A stretch of DNA of 64,000 nucleotides, from positions 62,001 through 126,000 of the forward strand of contig NZ_FOKG01000013.1 in assembly GCF_900111885.1 (NCBI RefSeq), read 5' to 3'. Under the pieces are notes generated by a model that worked only from the letters and a program-made list of their open reading frames with translations, did no database searches and was not told where the DNA came from. Positions 16,850 to 24,339 of the stretch are shown here, piece by piece (within the stretch, counting starts at the first letter, position 1; each line of letters opens with the position of its first letter). Both the position numbers and the translations under genes were made by a program. Origin of the DNA: Amycolatopsis marina (GTDB taxonomy: Bacteria; Actinomycetota; Actinomycetes; Mycobacteriales; Pseudonocardiaceae).

Positions 16850-16885
16850 CGGAGCTCGTCAGGAGCAAGGTCCTGACGAGCTCCG
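16850..16885 (-). terminator. Perfect 15-bp hairpin after precursor peptide A
   Basis: The arms CGGAGCTCGTCAGGA and their exact complement enclose a 6-nt loop, starting about 28 bp after the precursor stop. No T-tract follows on the leftward strand. It is likely a terminator or attenuator that lets the precursor be made in excess, comparable to the hairpin after precursor B. Confidence 0.7.
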
Positions 16886-16913
16886 CCTTTGTGTTAATTC
16901 AGCTACCCGAGCG

Positions 16914-17174
16914 TCACTCGCGCAGGCCTGCGGCGCGAATGTTGAGCAGTTCGGCCCCGGACTTTCCGGAAAGACCCCGGACCTTGCCGGTCGAAGCCGT
17001 TTCCTGGCCGACGAGGTCGGTCACCATGTTTCCCGCCACGTACAGCACGCCTGCCGCCGTCACGAGCGCGGGCGTGCCGAGCACCGGCGCGGTGCCGTTG
17101 GCCCGCTCGAGCGGGCGGAGTGTGCCACCGTTTTCCGGAACCGCCGCCTGGGCAGCTCGCTCGATACCGTTCAT
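16914..17174 (-). CDS. Putative linaridin-like RiPP precursor peptide A
   Basis: The peptide has 86 residues and a perfect GGAGGT ribosome site. Residues 30-35 read P-V-L-G-T-P, matching the PxxxTP signature at the leader/core border of linaridin precursors such as CypA. A hydrophobic segment (about residues 36-50) and a Thr/Ser/Gly-rich stretch follow; the tail is SGAELLNIRAAGLRE. Precursor B has the same length, motif position and tail pattern. By analogy with CypA the core might begin at Gly33, which would be long (54 residues). Thr34, 39, 52, 59 and 62 could be dehydrated, and Tyr45 is the only tyrosine. An ordinary small membrane protein is the alternative. Confidence 0.75.
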   Translation of the reverse strand: MNGIERAAQAAVPENGGTLRPLERANGTAPVLGTPALVTAAGVLYVAGNMVTDLVGQETASTGKVRGLSGKSGAELLNIRAAGLRE

Positions 17175-17193
17175 TCTGCTACCTCCATTTCGA

Positions 17194-17207
17194 TCAATAT
17201 TTATTGA
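17194..17207 (-). promoter_or_regulatory. Palindrome TCAATA-TT-TATTGA before precursor A
   Basis: A perfect 6+6 bp AT-rich inverted repeat lies 20 bp before the precursor A start, just upstream of its ribosome site. It may be an operator or a 5'-UTR stem. Half-sites TCAAT/ATTGA recur upstream of precursor B and two other leftward operons. Confidence 0.35.
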
Positions 17208-17276
17208 CCGTTGAAAATGCTACTGATGTGGTGTCGTATCGCATCCATCATGTGAACCATTCTCGGTTTGAGAACT

Positions 17277-18476
17277 TCATCGCGGCAGCAGTGATCTTCG
17301 ATCGGGCATCGCAAGGGACGCCACCAATGGACCTTCGGGACAGTCCGCGTCCAGCAGTGGATTTGAGCCGTCGAGGGCGCCGCGAACACGCGCGAGTGTT
17401 CCGCCCGATTCGCGTGAGCTGAGCAGTCCTGTCAGATTTCGTACCAGAGTGTCCTCGTTTTCGGACTGGCGTTGCGAGTCGAGGCAGAATTCGGCGAACT
17501 CACGCACCCGGCCGAGGACGTCGTCACAGGCCTCGGAGTAGTTGCGCAGCGTCCCGGTCGGCCCGGCGGAGTCCAGTTCGGACTCGACCGCCCCCGCCGC
17601 GGCATGTGCCGACAGCATGGTCAGCGCCGCCGGTGAGAGGAACAGCGGATCGGCCGCGCCCGCGGCGTCACCCACACTCAGCCAACCCTGCCCCGCCAAT
17701 GCCGACGAGCGGTATCCGGACCAGAGTTCCCGATCGGCCGAGGCGGGCCTCTCCGCTGCCGGCCGAAGGCGTCCCCGCTCGACTATGCCTTCGCCGAGCG
17801 GGATCACCCACGTCCACGCATCGCCGTCCGGCGCCCTCGCCGTCACGAACGTGTGCGGATCAACGGGTTCCCGCAGTACGTCCACCACGACGTGTTCGCG
17901 CTCGATCGAGTACAGCTGTCCGGTCTCCGAAGTCGGTCCGGCGAACACACCGGCCACCACTCTGCCAGACCCACTGGCGTCGACGACCATCCCGGCCGCA
18001 CGTACCGCCTCCCTGCCGTCGTGGTCCCGATGGCGTACGCCGACGACGACGTCACCTTCCATGACCGGACCGAGAACGGCCTGACCTTTGCGGACGGACG
18101 CACCGAGTTCGGTCGCGCGCACAAGCAGAAGGTCCGTCAGCTCGCGGCAGCCGATGTGGAACCCGTACCCGAACGGACCGGAGTCAGCGAGCGCGCTGCG
18201 CCACGGACCTGTGCCGTTGCCCCAGTCCAGCTCGGCGAACTTCGACCGGACCGCTCCGCAGGCGAGAAGTCGCGCACGAAGGCCGAGTTCGGTGAGTACG
18301 GGGTGAACGCCCGCGGGCAGCGCCGCCGCGCCGGTAGGTCGCGACTGTTGCCTACGCTCGAACACGGTGACCTGCCGTCCGCGCAGCGCGAGCAGCGCCG
18401 CGACGGTAGCGCCCGCGACGCCACCGCCGACGACCACCACCTCGGGGGCGACGACATCCGACCGTCCCGCGGGCAT
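17277..18476 (-). CDS. Flavin-dependent halogenase-like protein
   Basis: This 399-residue flavoprotein has an N-terminal dinucleotide site VVVVGGGVAGATVAALLALRG and ends the FAD fold with GWLSVGDAAGAADPLFLSPAALTM. Residues 221-226 read W-T-W-V-I-P, the WxWxIP motif that separates flavin-dependent halogenases from monooxygenases. Lys79 in RSKFAELDW aligns by eye with the catalytic lysine of PrnA/RebH. It starts inside the stop of the FFAPxP gene (TGATG), so it belongs to the precursor B operon. Chlorination or bromination of a Tyr (or Trp-free aromatic position) in the peptide is inferred. A dedicated flavin reductase gene is not present nearby. Confidence 0.8.
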   Translation of the reverse strand: MPAGRSDVVAPEVVVVGGGVAGATVAALLALRGRQVTVFERRQQSRPTGAAALPAGVHPVLTELGLRARLLACGAVRSKFAELDWGNGTGPWRSALADSGPFGYGFHIGCRELTDLLLVRATELGASVRKGQAVLGPVMEGDVVVGVRHRDHDGREAVRAAGMVVDASGSGRVVAGVFAGPTSETGQLYSIEREHVVVDVLREPVDPHTFVTARAPDGDAWTWVIPLGEGIVERGRLRPAAERPASADRELWSGYRSSALAGQGWLSVGDAAGAADPLFLSPAALTMLSAHAAAGAVESELDSAGPTGTLRNYSEACDDVLGRVREFAEFCLDSQRQSENEDTLVRNLTGLLSSRESGGTLARVRGALDGSNPLLDADCPEGPLVASLAMPDRRSLLPR

Positions 18477-19054
18477 CAGGACGACGCCGCCGTGATCCGG
18501 TCCGGCACGGATCTGCCGCCCAGCGCGTGGAACTCGGAGAGGAACACCATGGTCGGTTCGTCCTCCTCCTCGTATCCGCCGGAGACGGCGATCAGGAACT
18601 GTGTCCGTAAGGCCTCGGGATGATGCTCACGAGTCGTGACATGTGCGAGGAGCGTCAGGTAGGGCACCGACAACTGGACGGTCGGATCGGCATTGCCGTC
18701 GAGCTGTCCGTGCTGGCCGATGAACCGCAGAAGTTCGGCTGATGTGTCGAACACCGTCTTCTCCGCGCGGCGGTGTGGATGCCAAACCGAATGCAGCAGA
18801 GTTCGTTCCTCCAGGGAGCTGATCTCCCGCCATCCCGTGAGCGTGCCGTCGGCCAGCTGGTCGCGCAGCAACAGGTGATGATCGTGGATACCCGGATTCG
18901 GCGCGAAGAACCGCCAGTCCGGGACGATGAGATACAACTTGTCCCACCGGCTGCGCCTGCTCTGGTCCCGGTACAACTTCTGGCCCACCACGGTGAGTCC
19001 GAACCAGGTCGCGAACAAGCCGTACAGCGCGCCACGAGCGGTCTTGCTCGTCAT
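18476..19054 (-). CDS. Membrane-anchored 'FFAPxP' protein, DUF5819-like (trio copy B)
   Basis: This 192-residue protein has an N-terminal helix (GALYGLFATWFGLTVVG) and the segment PDWRFFAPNPGIHDHHLLLRD, paralogous to the protein at 12940-13572. Both share the C-terminal block RTQFLIA or RVQFLIA followed by an acidic stretch and MxFLSxFHxL. The ATG at 19054 overlaps the hydrolase stop by 4 bp. Function is unknown; the topology suggests a single-pass protein with its domain outside or at the membrane face. Confidence 0.75.
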   Translation of the reverse strand: MTSKTARGALYGLFATWFGLTVVGQKLYRDQSRRSRWDKLYLIVPDWRFFAPNPGIHDHHLLLRDQLADGTLTGWREISSLEERTLLHSVWHPHRRAEKTVFDTSAELLRFIGQHGQLDGNADPTVQLSVPYLTLLAHVTTREHHPEALRTQFLIAVSGGYEEEDEPTMVFLSEFHALGGRSVPDRITAASS

Positions 19055-19968
19055 CGCACCTCCTCCGTCGTGCCTGTGCCACCGGCCACTGCCGACCCGG
19101 CCGCCGACTCGCTGATCACCTTCCGGACGGTGTCGGCCACCAACTCCGCCCACCGCCGTTGCAGCACGAGTCCGAAGTGGCTTGCTTCCTGTGCGAGCAC
19201 GGGGAAGGCGCCGTTCGACAGGGTGAGCAGGTCGTCCTGGAGCTTGCGGTGTGCGACGTCGTTGCGCAGGGACTCCCCGGAGATCACCACGCCGACACCG
19301 ACAGTGCTGGGGAACCGGCCCCGTACCAACGCCCGGGGATCGGCGGTCTTCCACGACACCAGTTCCGCGGCCGCGGCCCGCCAGGTCGCACTCACGTGCA
19401 ACCGCGCGCGTGCCGCAGCGGCGGCTTCCTCCGGCAGATCGCTGAACTGCTCGCGTGCCTGTTTCCGGCCGAGGCCGAACAGCGCCCGCGCGGCGGAGAG
19501 CTTCAGCGACTGTTCCAACCAGGCCATACCGCGCCGCTGAGTCGCCGACCGCCGCAGCTCCTCAGGATGCAGGGCGTCGACGAACACCACACCCGCGACG
19601 TCGTCCGGCCAGGTTTCCGCGTAACACCTGGTGATGAGCCCGCCGAAGGAGTGCCCGACCAGCACGACCGGCCCCTCGACGCCGAGCGCGGTGAGCAGCT
19701 CGCGAAGCTCACCTGCCAGTCGCGGCACGGAGCGCGGCCCACTTCCCGGTGTGCTCCAGCCGCAGCCTGCCCGTTCGTAGGCGATCGTCTGGACGGACTC
19801 CCCCAGCGACCGTTGCACCCATTCCCAGGTCTGCAGTGGCGAAGCCAGCCCGCTTTCCAGTACGACCGTGGGGGCGGCCGACCGGGCGCCGTGTTCGCGT
19901 ACGTGCCGGCATCCGGCACCGACGCCGACAAGGCGCCCGGCCGGTTCGCCGTAGTTGGTGGTGGACAT
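19051..19968 (-). CDS. Alpha/beta hydrolase-fold protein (trio copy B)
   Basis: This 305-residue hydrolase has the nucleophile elbow GHSFGG (Ser107), the acid region GVVFVDALHPEEL and a C-terminal EASHFGL His. Unlike copy A it has no N-terminal membrane anchor. The two copies share PTVVxES, WEWV or WAWV, AYxRxGxGWS and DxLHPxxLxRSAxQRxGM-type blocks. It follows the ABC exporter gene with a 5-bp gap. It is a candidate LinH-like component for precursor B, by inference from operon position. Confidence 0.82.
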   Translation of the reverse strand: MSTTNYGEPAGRLVGVGAGCRHVREHGARSAAPTVVLESGLASPLQTWEWVQRSLGESVQTIAYERAGCGWSTPGSGPRSVPRLAGELRELLTALGVEGPVVLVGHSFGGLITRCYAETWPDDVAGVVFVDALHPEELRRSATQRRGMAWLEQSLKLSAARALFGLGRKQAREQFSDLPEEAAAAARARLHVSATWRAAAAELVSWKTADPRALVRGRFPSTVGVGVVISGESLRNDVAHRKLQDDLLTLSNGAFPVLAQEASHFGLVLQRRWAELVADTVRKVISESAAGSAVAGGTGTTEEVR

Positions 19969-19973
19969 GATCG

Positions 19974-21839
19974 TCAGTGACCTCCCGGTACCGCGGGCAA
20001 GGAGTCCCTTCCCGTGAGCGACACGTCGTTCGTCTGGTCCGCGTGGAACTGGATCGAGGTGAGCCGCTGATAGGTCGGGCTCGTCCGCAGCAGTTGCCGG
20101 TGGGTGCCGGTCTCCCGGACTCGGCCGTCCTCGAGGACCACGATCTTGTCCGCGTCGACCACGGTGGACATCCGGTGCGCCACACTGATCACGCAGCACT
20201 CGCTCGCGATGTTTCGAATGCTGTGCCGCAGCGCCAGTTCGGAATCCGAGTCGAGGTTTGAGGTAGCCTCGTCGAGCAGCAGCACCGACGGCCTGCGGAT
20301 CAGCATTCTGGCGATCGCAAGACGCTGCCGCTGGCCACCGGAAAGTCCGACTCCGCTGTCACCGATCCGTGTGTCCAGTCCGTTCGGCAACCTGCCGACG
20401 AACTCCTCGAGCCCGCTCAGTTCCAGTGCGCGATCGATTTCGGCTGAGGTGGCATGTTCCTCTCCGTACACGAGGTTCTCGCCGATGGTGCCCCGCAAGG
20501 TGATGCTTTCCTGCTGGACGTAACCCACGAGTCCGCGCAGAGCATGCACCGGGATGGCTTCGATGTTCTCCCCACCGAGCAGGATCCGGCCTCCCTGCGA
20601 GGGGTAGAAGCGCATCAGCAGTTGGAACAGTGTGGTCTTGCCGGCGCCGGACGGCCCGACGATCGCGGTCAGTCCCCGTGCCGGCACGGAGAAGGACACG
20701 TCCCGGAGTGCGGGCTCCTGCTCGTAGGCGAAACGGACTCGCTGGAACTCCACCCCCGCGACGCCGCCGTTGTCCACGGGCGAGGCGGCAGCGTCGGCAA
20801 GGGCACTGTCCTGCCGAACCTGTTCCTCCTGGTCGAGGGAGGCCAATTCGTTGATCCGGCCGATCGCACCTCTGCCCTGCTGGAACTGTCCGATGCCCAT
20901 GAACAGCGTGACCAACGGGGACACAAGATAGAACAAGTACATGATGAACGCGGTGAGGTCGGCCGGGTTCATCGAGCCGGTGGCTACCCTGCCCATGCCG
21001 GTGACGATGACCGCGGCGAGTGAAGCCTGCAGCCCGAGGCTCATCGCGGGGGAGAGCAGGGAACCCAGTGCGCTGACCCGGATGCCGGATCGGCGGGCCG
21101 CCAGCGCGAGGCCACCGATCCGCTTGCTCTCCAGGGATTCGGCCCTGCACGCCTTGACCGTGCCGAGCGCCCCGATCGCGCGATGCAGATCCGCCCCGAA
21201 GTCACCCATGATCGCGCGAACCCGTTGCGCGGCGATACGGAGCCTGCGCGCCAGCAGCAACGAGACCACGCTCGACACCGCCATGCAGATGGCGGTGACC
21301 CCCAGCAGCAGCGGATCGATGAGATACATGAGCACGATGCCGCCGACGAGCATCGCGGAGTCCACCATGATGGTGGCGACGCTCTGCGAAAGCGCGACCT
21401 TCAGCATCGAGGTGTCGGCCACGATTCGCGAGGCGATGTCACCGAGCCGAAGTGCGCTGAACCTGGCGAAGTCGGCGAAGAGGACGCGATCGATGAGCGC
21501 CGTTCGGGTCTCGTAGACGATGCGCTCCCCGGTTCGGCCCATGGCGTAGGCCTGAACGGCCGTGAACAGCGCTTCGGTGCCGAACAACAGGAGCACCAGA
21601 ACGATGGGCAGGACCAGATCGGAATTCGACCCGACAGCCGAGATCAGCTGGCCGATCAGTGCGGGCTGGGCAAGCCCTGCCGCGGCGGCGACAAGGCCAA
21701 GTGACACGCCTCCGGCGATCTTCCCCAGATGCCTTCTGGCGATGGCACCGACCCAGTCGGGATTGCCGTGGGCATCACGTCTTCCTGGTCGCGACGAGGG
21801 CACTTCGGCAGTGGCCCCCTTCACCGTCGCCACGGTCAC
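19974..21839 (-). CDS. ABC exporter (fused membrane and ATPase domains), probable peptide exporter
   Basis: This 621-residue half-transporter has six membrane helices (about residues 35-310) and one ATPase with Walker A GPSGAGKTT, signature LSGGQRQR and Walker B VLLLDEATSNLDS. There is no N-terminal C39 peptidase domain, so leader removal must be done by another protein. The GTG at 21839 overlaps the HTTM stop (GTGA). It sits inside the precursor B operon, like CypT in cypemycin, so it likely exports the mature peptide. Confidence 0.88.
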   Translation of the reverse strand: MTVATVKGATAEVPSSRPGRRDAHGNPDWVGAIARRHLGKIAGGVSLGLVAAAAGLAQPALIGQLISAVGSNSDLVLPIVLVLLLFGTEALFTAVQAYAMGRTGERIVYETRTALIDRVLFADFARFSALRLGDIASRIVADTSMLKVALSQSVATIMVDSAMLVGGIVLMYLIDPLLLGVTAICMAVSSVVSLLLARRLRIAAQRVRAIMGDFGADLHRAIGALGTVKACRAESLESKRIGGLALAARRSGIRVSALGSLLSPAMSLGLQASLAAVIVTGMGRVATGSMNPADLTAFIMYLFYLVSPLVTLFMGIGQFQQGRGAIGRINELASLDQEEQVRQDSALADAAASPVDNGGVAGVEFQRVRFAYEQEPALRDVSFSVPARGLTAIVGPSGAGKTTLFQLLMRFYPSQGGRILLGGENIEAIPVHALRGLVGYVQQESITLRGTIGENLVYGEEHATSAEIDRALELSGLEEFVGRLPNGLDTRIGDSGVGLSGGQRQRLAIARMLIRRPSVLLLDEATSNLDSDSELALRHSIRNIASECCVISVAHRMSTVVDADKIVVLEDGRVRETGTHRQLLRTSPTYQRLTSIQFHADQTNDVSLTGRDSLPAVPGGH

Positions 21840-22708
21840 CGGTCCTTCCCTGGCCCGAGTGAGCGTGAGCAGTAGACGATGGCCGGATAGGTACCGAGGA
21901 AAGCCCAGACGAACCGGTTGAGCCCCATGAAGACCGCGTTGCTGACGTGAAACCCGGCACCGACACCGAGCAGCGCGCGTGCGACCGGCCGTGGTGACAC
22001 GAGCACCAGTGGGAAGAGCATCTCGCCCGCGATCGTGACCTGTCCGAGAACGCGAGCCAGCTTCGGCCGGTCCCGCAGGACGGAAAAGGCCAGCCGGTGC
22101 CCGAACATTCTGGTGCGGAAGATGTCCCGGACGGCAGTGCCGTCCCGCCACACGGGTGAGATCAGCTTGGCCGCGCCGGCGATCCCGTAGGACAGACAGG
22201 ACTGCGCCGCGATGAACCACAGGCAGGCTCGCCTGGCCTGTGGATCCGAGCCGAACATCCGGCTCAGCGCCAGCGTGGTCAGCGAGATCGTCAGCACGGT
22301 CTCGGAACCGTCCGAGCCGTAAGGGCTGCGAGCGTGCACAGCGAAGTTGGTACCCGCCAGGTAGGTCGCCGCAACCGTCTTGCTCTGCGCGGTCGCGTTC
22401 GGGTTGATCAACGTGGCCGCGGCGAGCACCCGCATCCCGAACAGGGCTTGAATCCCTGGCTTGTCGAAGACCGTCGCGAGCGCCTTCTCCGACTTTCCCG
22501 TCATCCAGCGATACCGGGTACGGGCTGTGTCCCAGCTGAGCAGCTCACCCCGATCGAAGTCGCGCGAGGAAGCCAGGTACTCCAAAGAGGACACCGCAGC
22601 GCCGAGCCCGGTCAACTGCTCGACCATCGTCAGCGCCTTGTCCTGCTCGCTGGAGCTCTGCGCGTCCGACGAGGTGAATCGCTTTTCCAGGAAAGCCGAA
22701 ATAGACAC
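21836..22708 (-). CDS. HTTM-domain (vitamin-K carboxylase-like) membrane protein (trio copy B)
   Basis: This 290-residue multi-pass protein is paralogous to the one at 14537-15433: shared FIAAQSCLSY, AxKxxSPVWR, DIFRTRMFG, MLFPLVLVSP and FHVSNAVFMGLNRFVWAF. I chose the GTG at 22708 because the hairpin at 22744-22775 would lie inside the longer frame that starts at 22783. The ribosome site is weak. It is the first biosynthetic gene after precursor B. The reaction is unknown; peptide dehydration or epimerisation together with the hydrolase is the working idea. Confidence 0.8.
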   Translation of the reverse strand: MSISAFLEKRFTSSDAQSSSEQDKALTMVEQLTGLGAAVSSLEYLASSRDFDRGELLSWDTARTRYRWMTGKSEKALATVFDKPGIQALFGMRVLAAATLINPNATAQSKTVAATYLAGTNFAVHARSPYGSDGSETVLTISLTTLALSRMFGSDPQARRACLWFIAAQSCLSYGIAGAAKLISPVWRDGTAVRDIFRTRMFGHRLAFSVLRDRPKLARVLGQVTIAGEMLFPLVLVSPRPVARALLGVGAGFHVSNAVFMGLNRFVWAFLGTYPAIVYCSRSLGPGKDR

Positions 22709-22743
22709 GCGACACCATTCCCGTCTGCGAGAGAATTGGGGGA

Positions 22744-22775
22744 CGTGGCGCCACGGATTCAACCGTGGCGCCACG
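22744..22775 (-). terminator. Perfect 13-bp hairpin between precursor B and its operon
   Basis: Arms CGTGGCGCCACGG and the exact complement close a 6-nt loop, 12 bp after the precursor stop. Read-through of such a hairpin would give high precursor and lower enzyme expression, the usual RiPP arrangement. A weaker CAACT/AGTTG stem overlaps the stop. Confidence 0.75.
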
Positions 22776-22787
22776 TGCGTCAACTAA

Positions 22788-23048
22788 TCAGTTGATGCTG
22801 GCCACGCGCATTCCCAGGAGCTCGTCCACGGAGCCGTAGCTGGGCACCGGCCCCGTCGGCGACACCTCGTCGGCGTGGTGGTCCTCCACGGCGTCGGAGA
22901 TCAGGCCCAGGGTGAAGACGACACCAGCACCGGCCGCGTAACCCGCGTATGCGGGCGTGGCGAGGACGGGGCCCACCGCGGAGGTCACCTGCAGCGGGTT
23001 CAGCACACCGTCCGCGTTCTGGTTGGCGAACGCCTCGACATTGCTCAT
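22788..23048 (-). CDS. Putative linaridin-like RiPP precursor peptide B
   Basis: The peptide has 86 residues and an AGGAGA ribosome site. Residues 27-32 read P-V-L-A-T-P, the PxxxTP pattern of linaridin precursors. A hydrophobic Gly/Ala-rich segment (33-50), an acidic stretch with HH, and the tail VDELLGMRVASIN follow. The tail and motif placement match precursor A. Tyr34, 37 and 71 are possible halogenation or glycosylation sites; Thr31, 46 and 65 could be dehydrated. The gene heads the HTTM/ABC/hydrolase/halogenase operon behind an attenuator hairpin, which is strong context for a precursor. Confidence 0.8.
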   Translation of the reverse strand: MSNVEAFANQNADGVLNPLQVTSAVGPVLATPAYAGYAAGAGVVFTLGLISDAVEDHHADEVSPTGPVPSYGSVDELLGMRVASIN

Positions 23049-23224
23049 AGCTTGTCTCCTAAATGATGGGGTTGCCTTGCCCGAACAAAGCTAGGCGCCA
23101 ACGTTCTCGCGCTCATCCACCAGAGTAAGGATATGGAGATGAAAATTGACTCATCAATCTGTCCATCTCTTCCTTCCGGGGTATCCACTCTGTACCTGTA
23201 CGACATTCGATGATGACGAGTTGT
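23049..23224 (-). promoter_or_regulatory. Promoter region of precursor B
   Basis: This gap has an AT-rich block near 23120-23160 and an inverted repeat ATTGA-ctca-TCAAT (23145-23158). A TTGATG box with an ATATCC box 17 bases further along the leftward strand is a possible promoter, but both boxes are weak matches. No gene is seen. Confidence 0.35.
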
Positions 23225-24316
23225 TCACAACACGAGGGGCGATACGTAACTGCCGAACTGTGCCCGCGCCACCTCGCGTTCGGCAGCCTCACCGAAGACC
23301 GGTTGCTGCGCCAGGGTCTCGCTGTCTCGCCAGCGGATCTCCAGTGGATGACCAGAGTAGAGAGCCGAGCCACCCGCCTTGGCGAACGCGAACCGGACCG
23401 CGGCCAGTGCCGTGTCCTGGGCGTGCAACTGTGCGGCCGCCAGTGCGACGCGTCGGCTGCGCGAGAGGGCGGGATGCGCGGAGGGCAGGCCGTTCGGCTG
23501 CGGTGTCTCCGCGAGCAACAGCGCCCTTGCCGCACGGAAGGCCGACACCGTCCGGTTGAGTTCTCGTTGCAGCACAGGCTGTTCCGCCATCCGTTCCACT
23601 GATCCGAGCCGGGAGCGATGGCGGGCTGTTGCGGTGAACTCGTACAGCGCACGACGCGCGAGTCCGATTGCCACCCCGGCCGCCGCGTGTCGGTGCAGCA
23701 ACGCCGTGGGCAGCGTCGCTGAGCGCGTCGACCGAGCCGGACCGAACGGATCGACGACGCCGGCCGGGTCGATCAAGGCGTTGTCGATCAGCACCTCGTG
23801 ACAGGCTGCCGCACCGAGTCCGATCACCTCGGTCGTCGCACCGATCCGAACCTGTTCGGCTGGCAACAACACGGCCACCGGCCCGTCTTCCGAGCGCACG
23901 TAGAGCACGAACCAGTTCGCTTCGGTCGCCCCCGGCACCGCGGTCCAGCGGCCCGAGACCCGGAACCCGGACGTGTCGCCTTCCAGTGACCCGCACACGG
24001 AGGACGACCCCGTGACGAAGGAGGCGGCCGCGACCCGCGCCTGCGCCGGTGGTTCGGCCCAGTGCAGTACGCGCGCGTGCTGTGCCGAGGCAAGGAGCCA
24101 CCCCGCGGACCCGTTCGCGTATCCGATCGCCTCGCAGGCGTACAACACGGTGGCCGGATCGCCGAGCGCGGCGCAGGACAGGTTCAGCAGGCCGGCCGAC
24201 CGCAGCGTGGGCAGGACCGGTGCTCCGTCCTCGATGCCGTCCGCCACGGCTCGCGCGGCCGAGACAACGTCATCGTGTCCCGACAGCTGGTGCTGACTGT
24301 CGACAACGGCGGTCAT
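23225..24316 (-). CDS. Acyl-CoA dehydrogenase-like flavoprotein
   Basis: This 363-residue protein has the acyl-CoA dehydrogenase/HsaA-type monooxygenase layout: helical N-terminal domain, a beta domain with FRVSGRWTAVPGATEANWFVL, and a helical C-terminal domain with QLHAQDTALAAVRFAFAKAGG. The usual catalytic Glu of dehydrogenases is not obvious. It follows the fused homologue at 24340-25848 after 23 bp and may form a complex with it. An oxidation (N- or C-hydroxylation, or desaturation) in peptide or sugar tailoring is possible. Confidence 0.78.
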   Translation of the reverse strand: MTAVVDSQHQLSGHDDVVSAARAVADGIEDGAPVLPTLRSAGLLNLSCAALGDPATVLYACEAIGYANGSAGWLLASAQHARVLHWAEPPAQARVAAASFVTGSSSVCGSLEGDTSGFRVSGRWTAVPGATEANWFVLYVRSEDGPVAVLLPAEQVRIGATTEVIGLGAAACHEVLIDNALIDPAGVVDPFGPARSTRSATLPTALLHRHAAAGVAIGLARRALYEFTATARHRSRLGSVERMAEQPVLQRELNRTVSAFRAARALLLAETPQPNGLPSAHPALSRSRRVALAAAQLHAQDTALAAVRFAFAKAGGSALYSGHPLEIRWRDSETLAQQPVFGEAAEREVARAQFGSYVSPLVL

Positions 24317-24339
24317 GGTGCTCCCGGTCCTCGTGTCTT

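Noticed and set aside
16914..23048. Lanthipeptide, lasso, thiopeptide or sactipeptide assignment for the precursors
   Set aside because: No LanB/C/M/KC, lasso cyclase, YcaO or radical SAM gene is present in the window, and the precursors have no cysteine.
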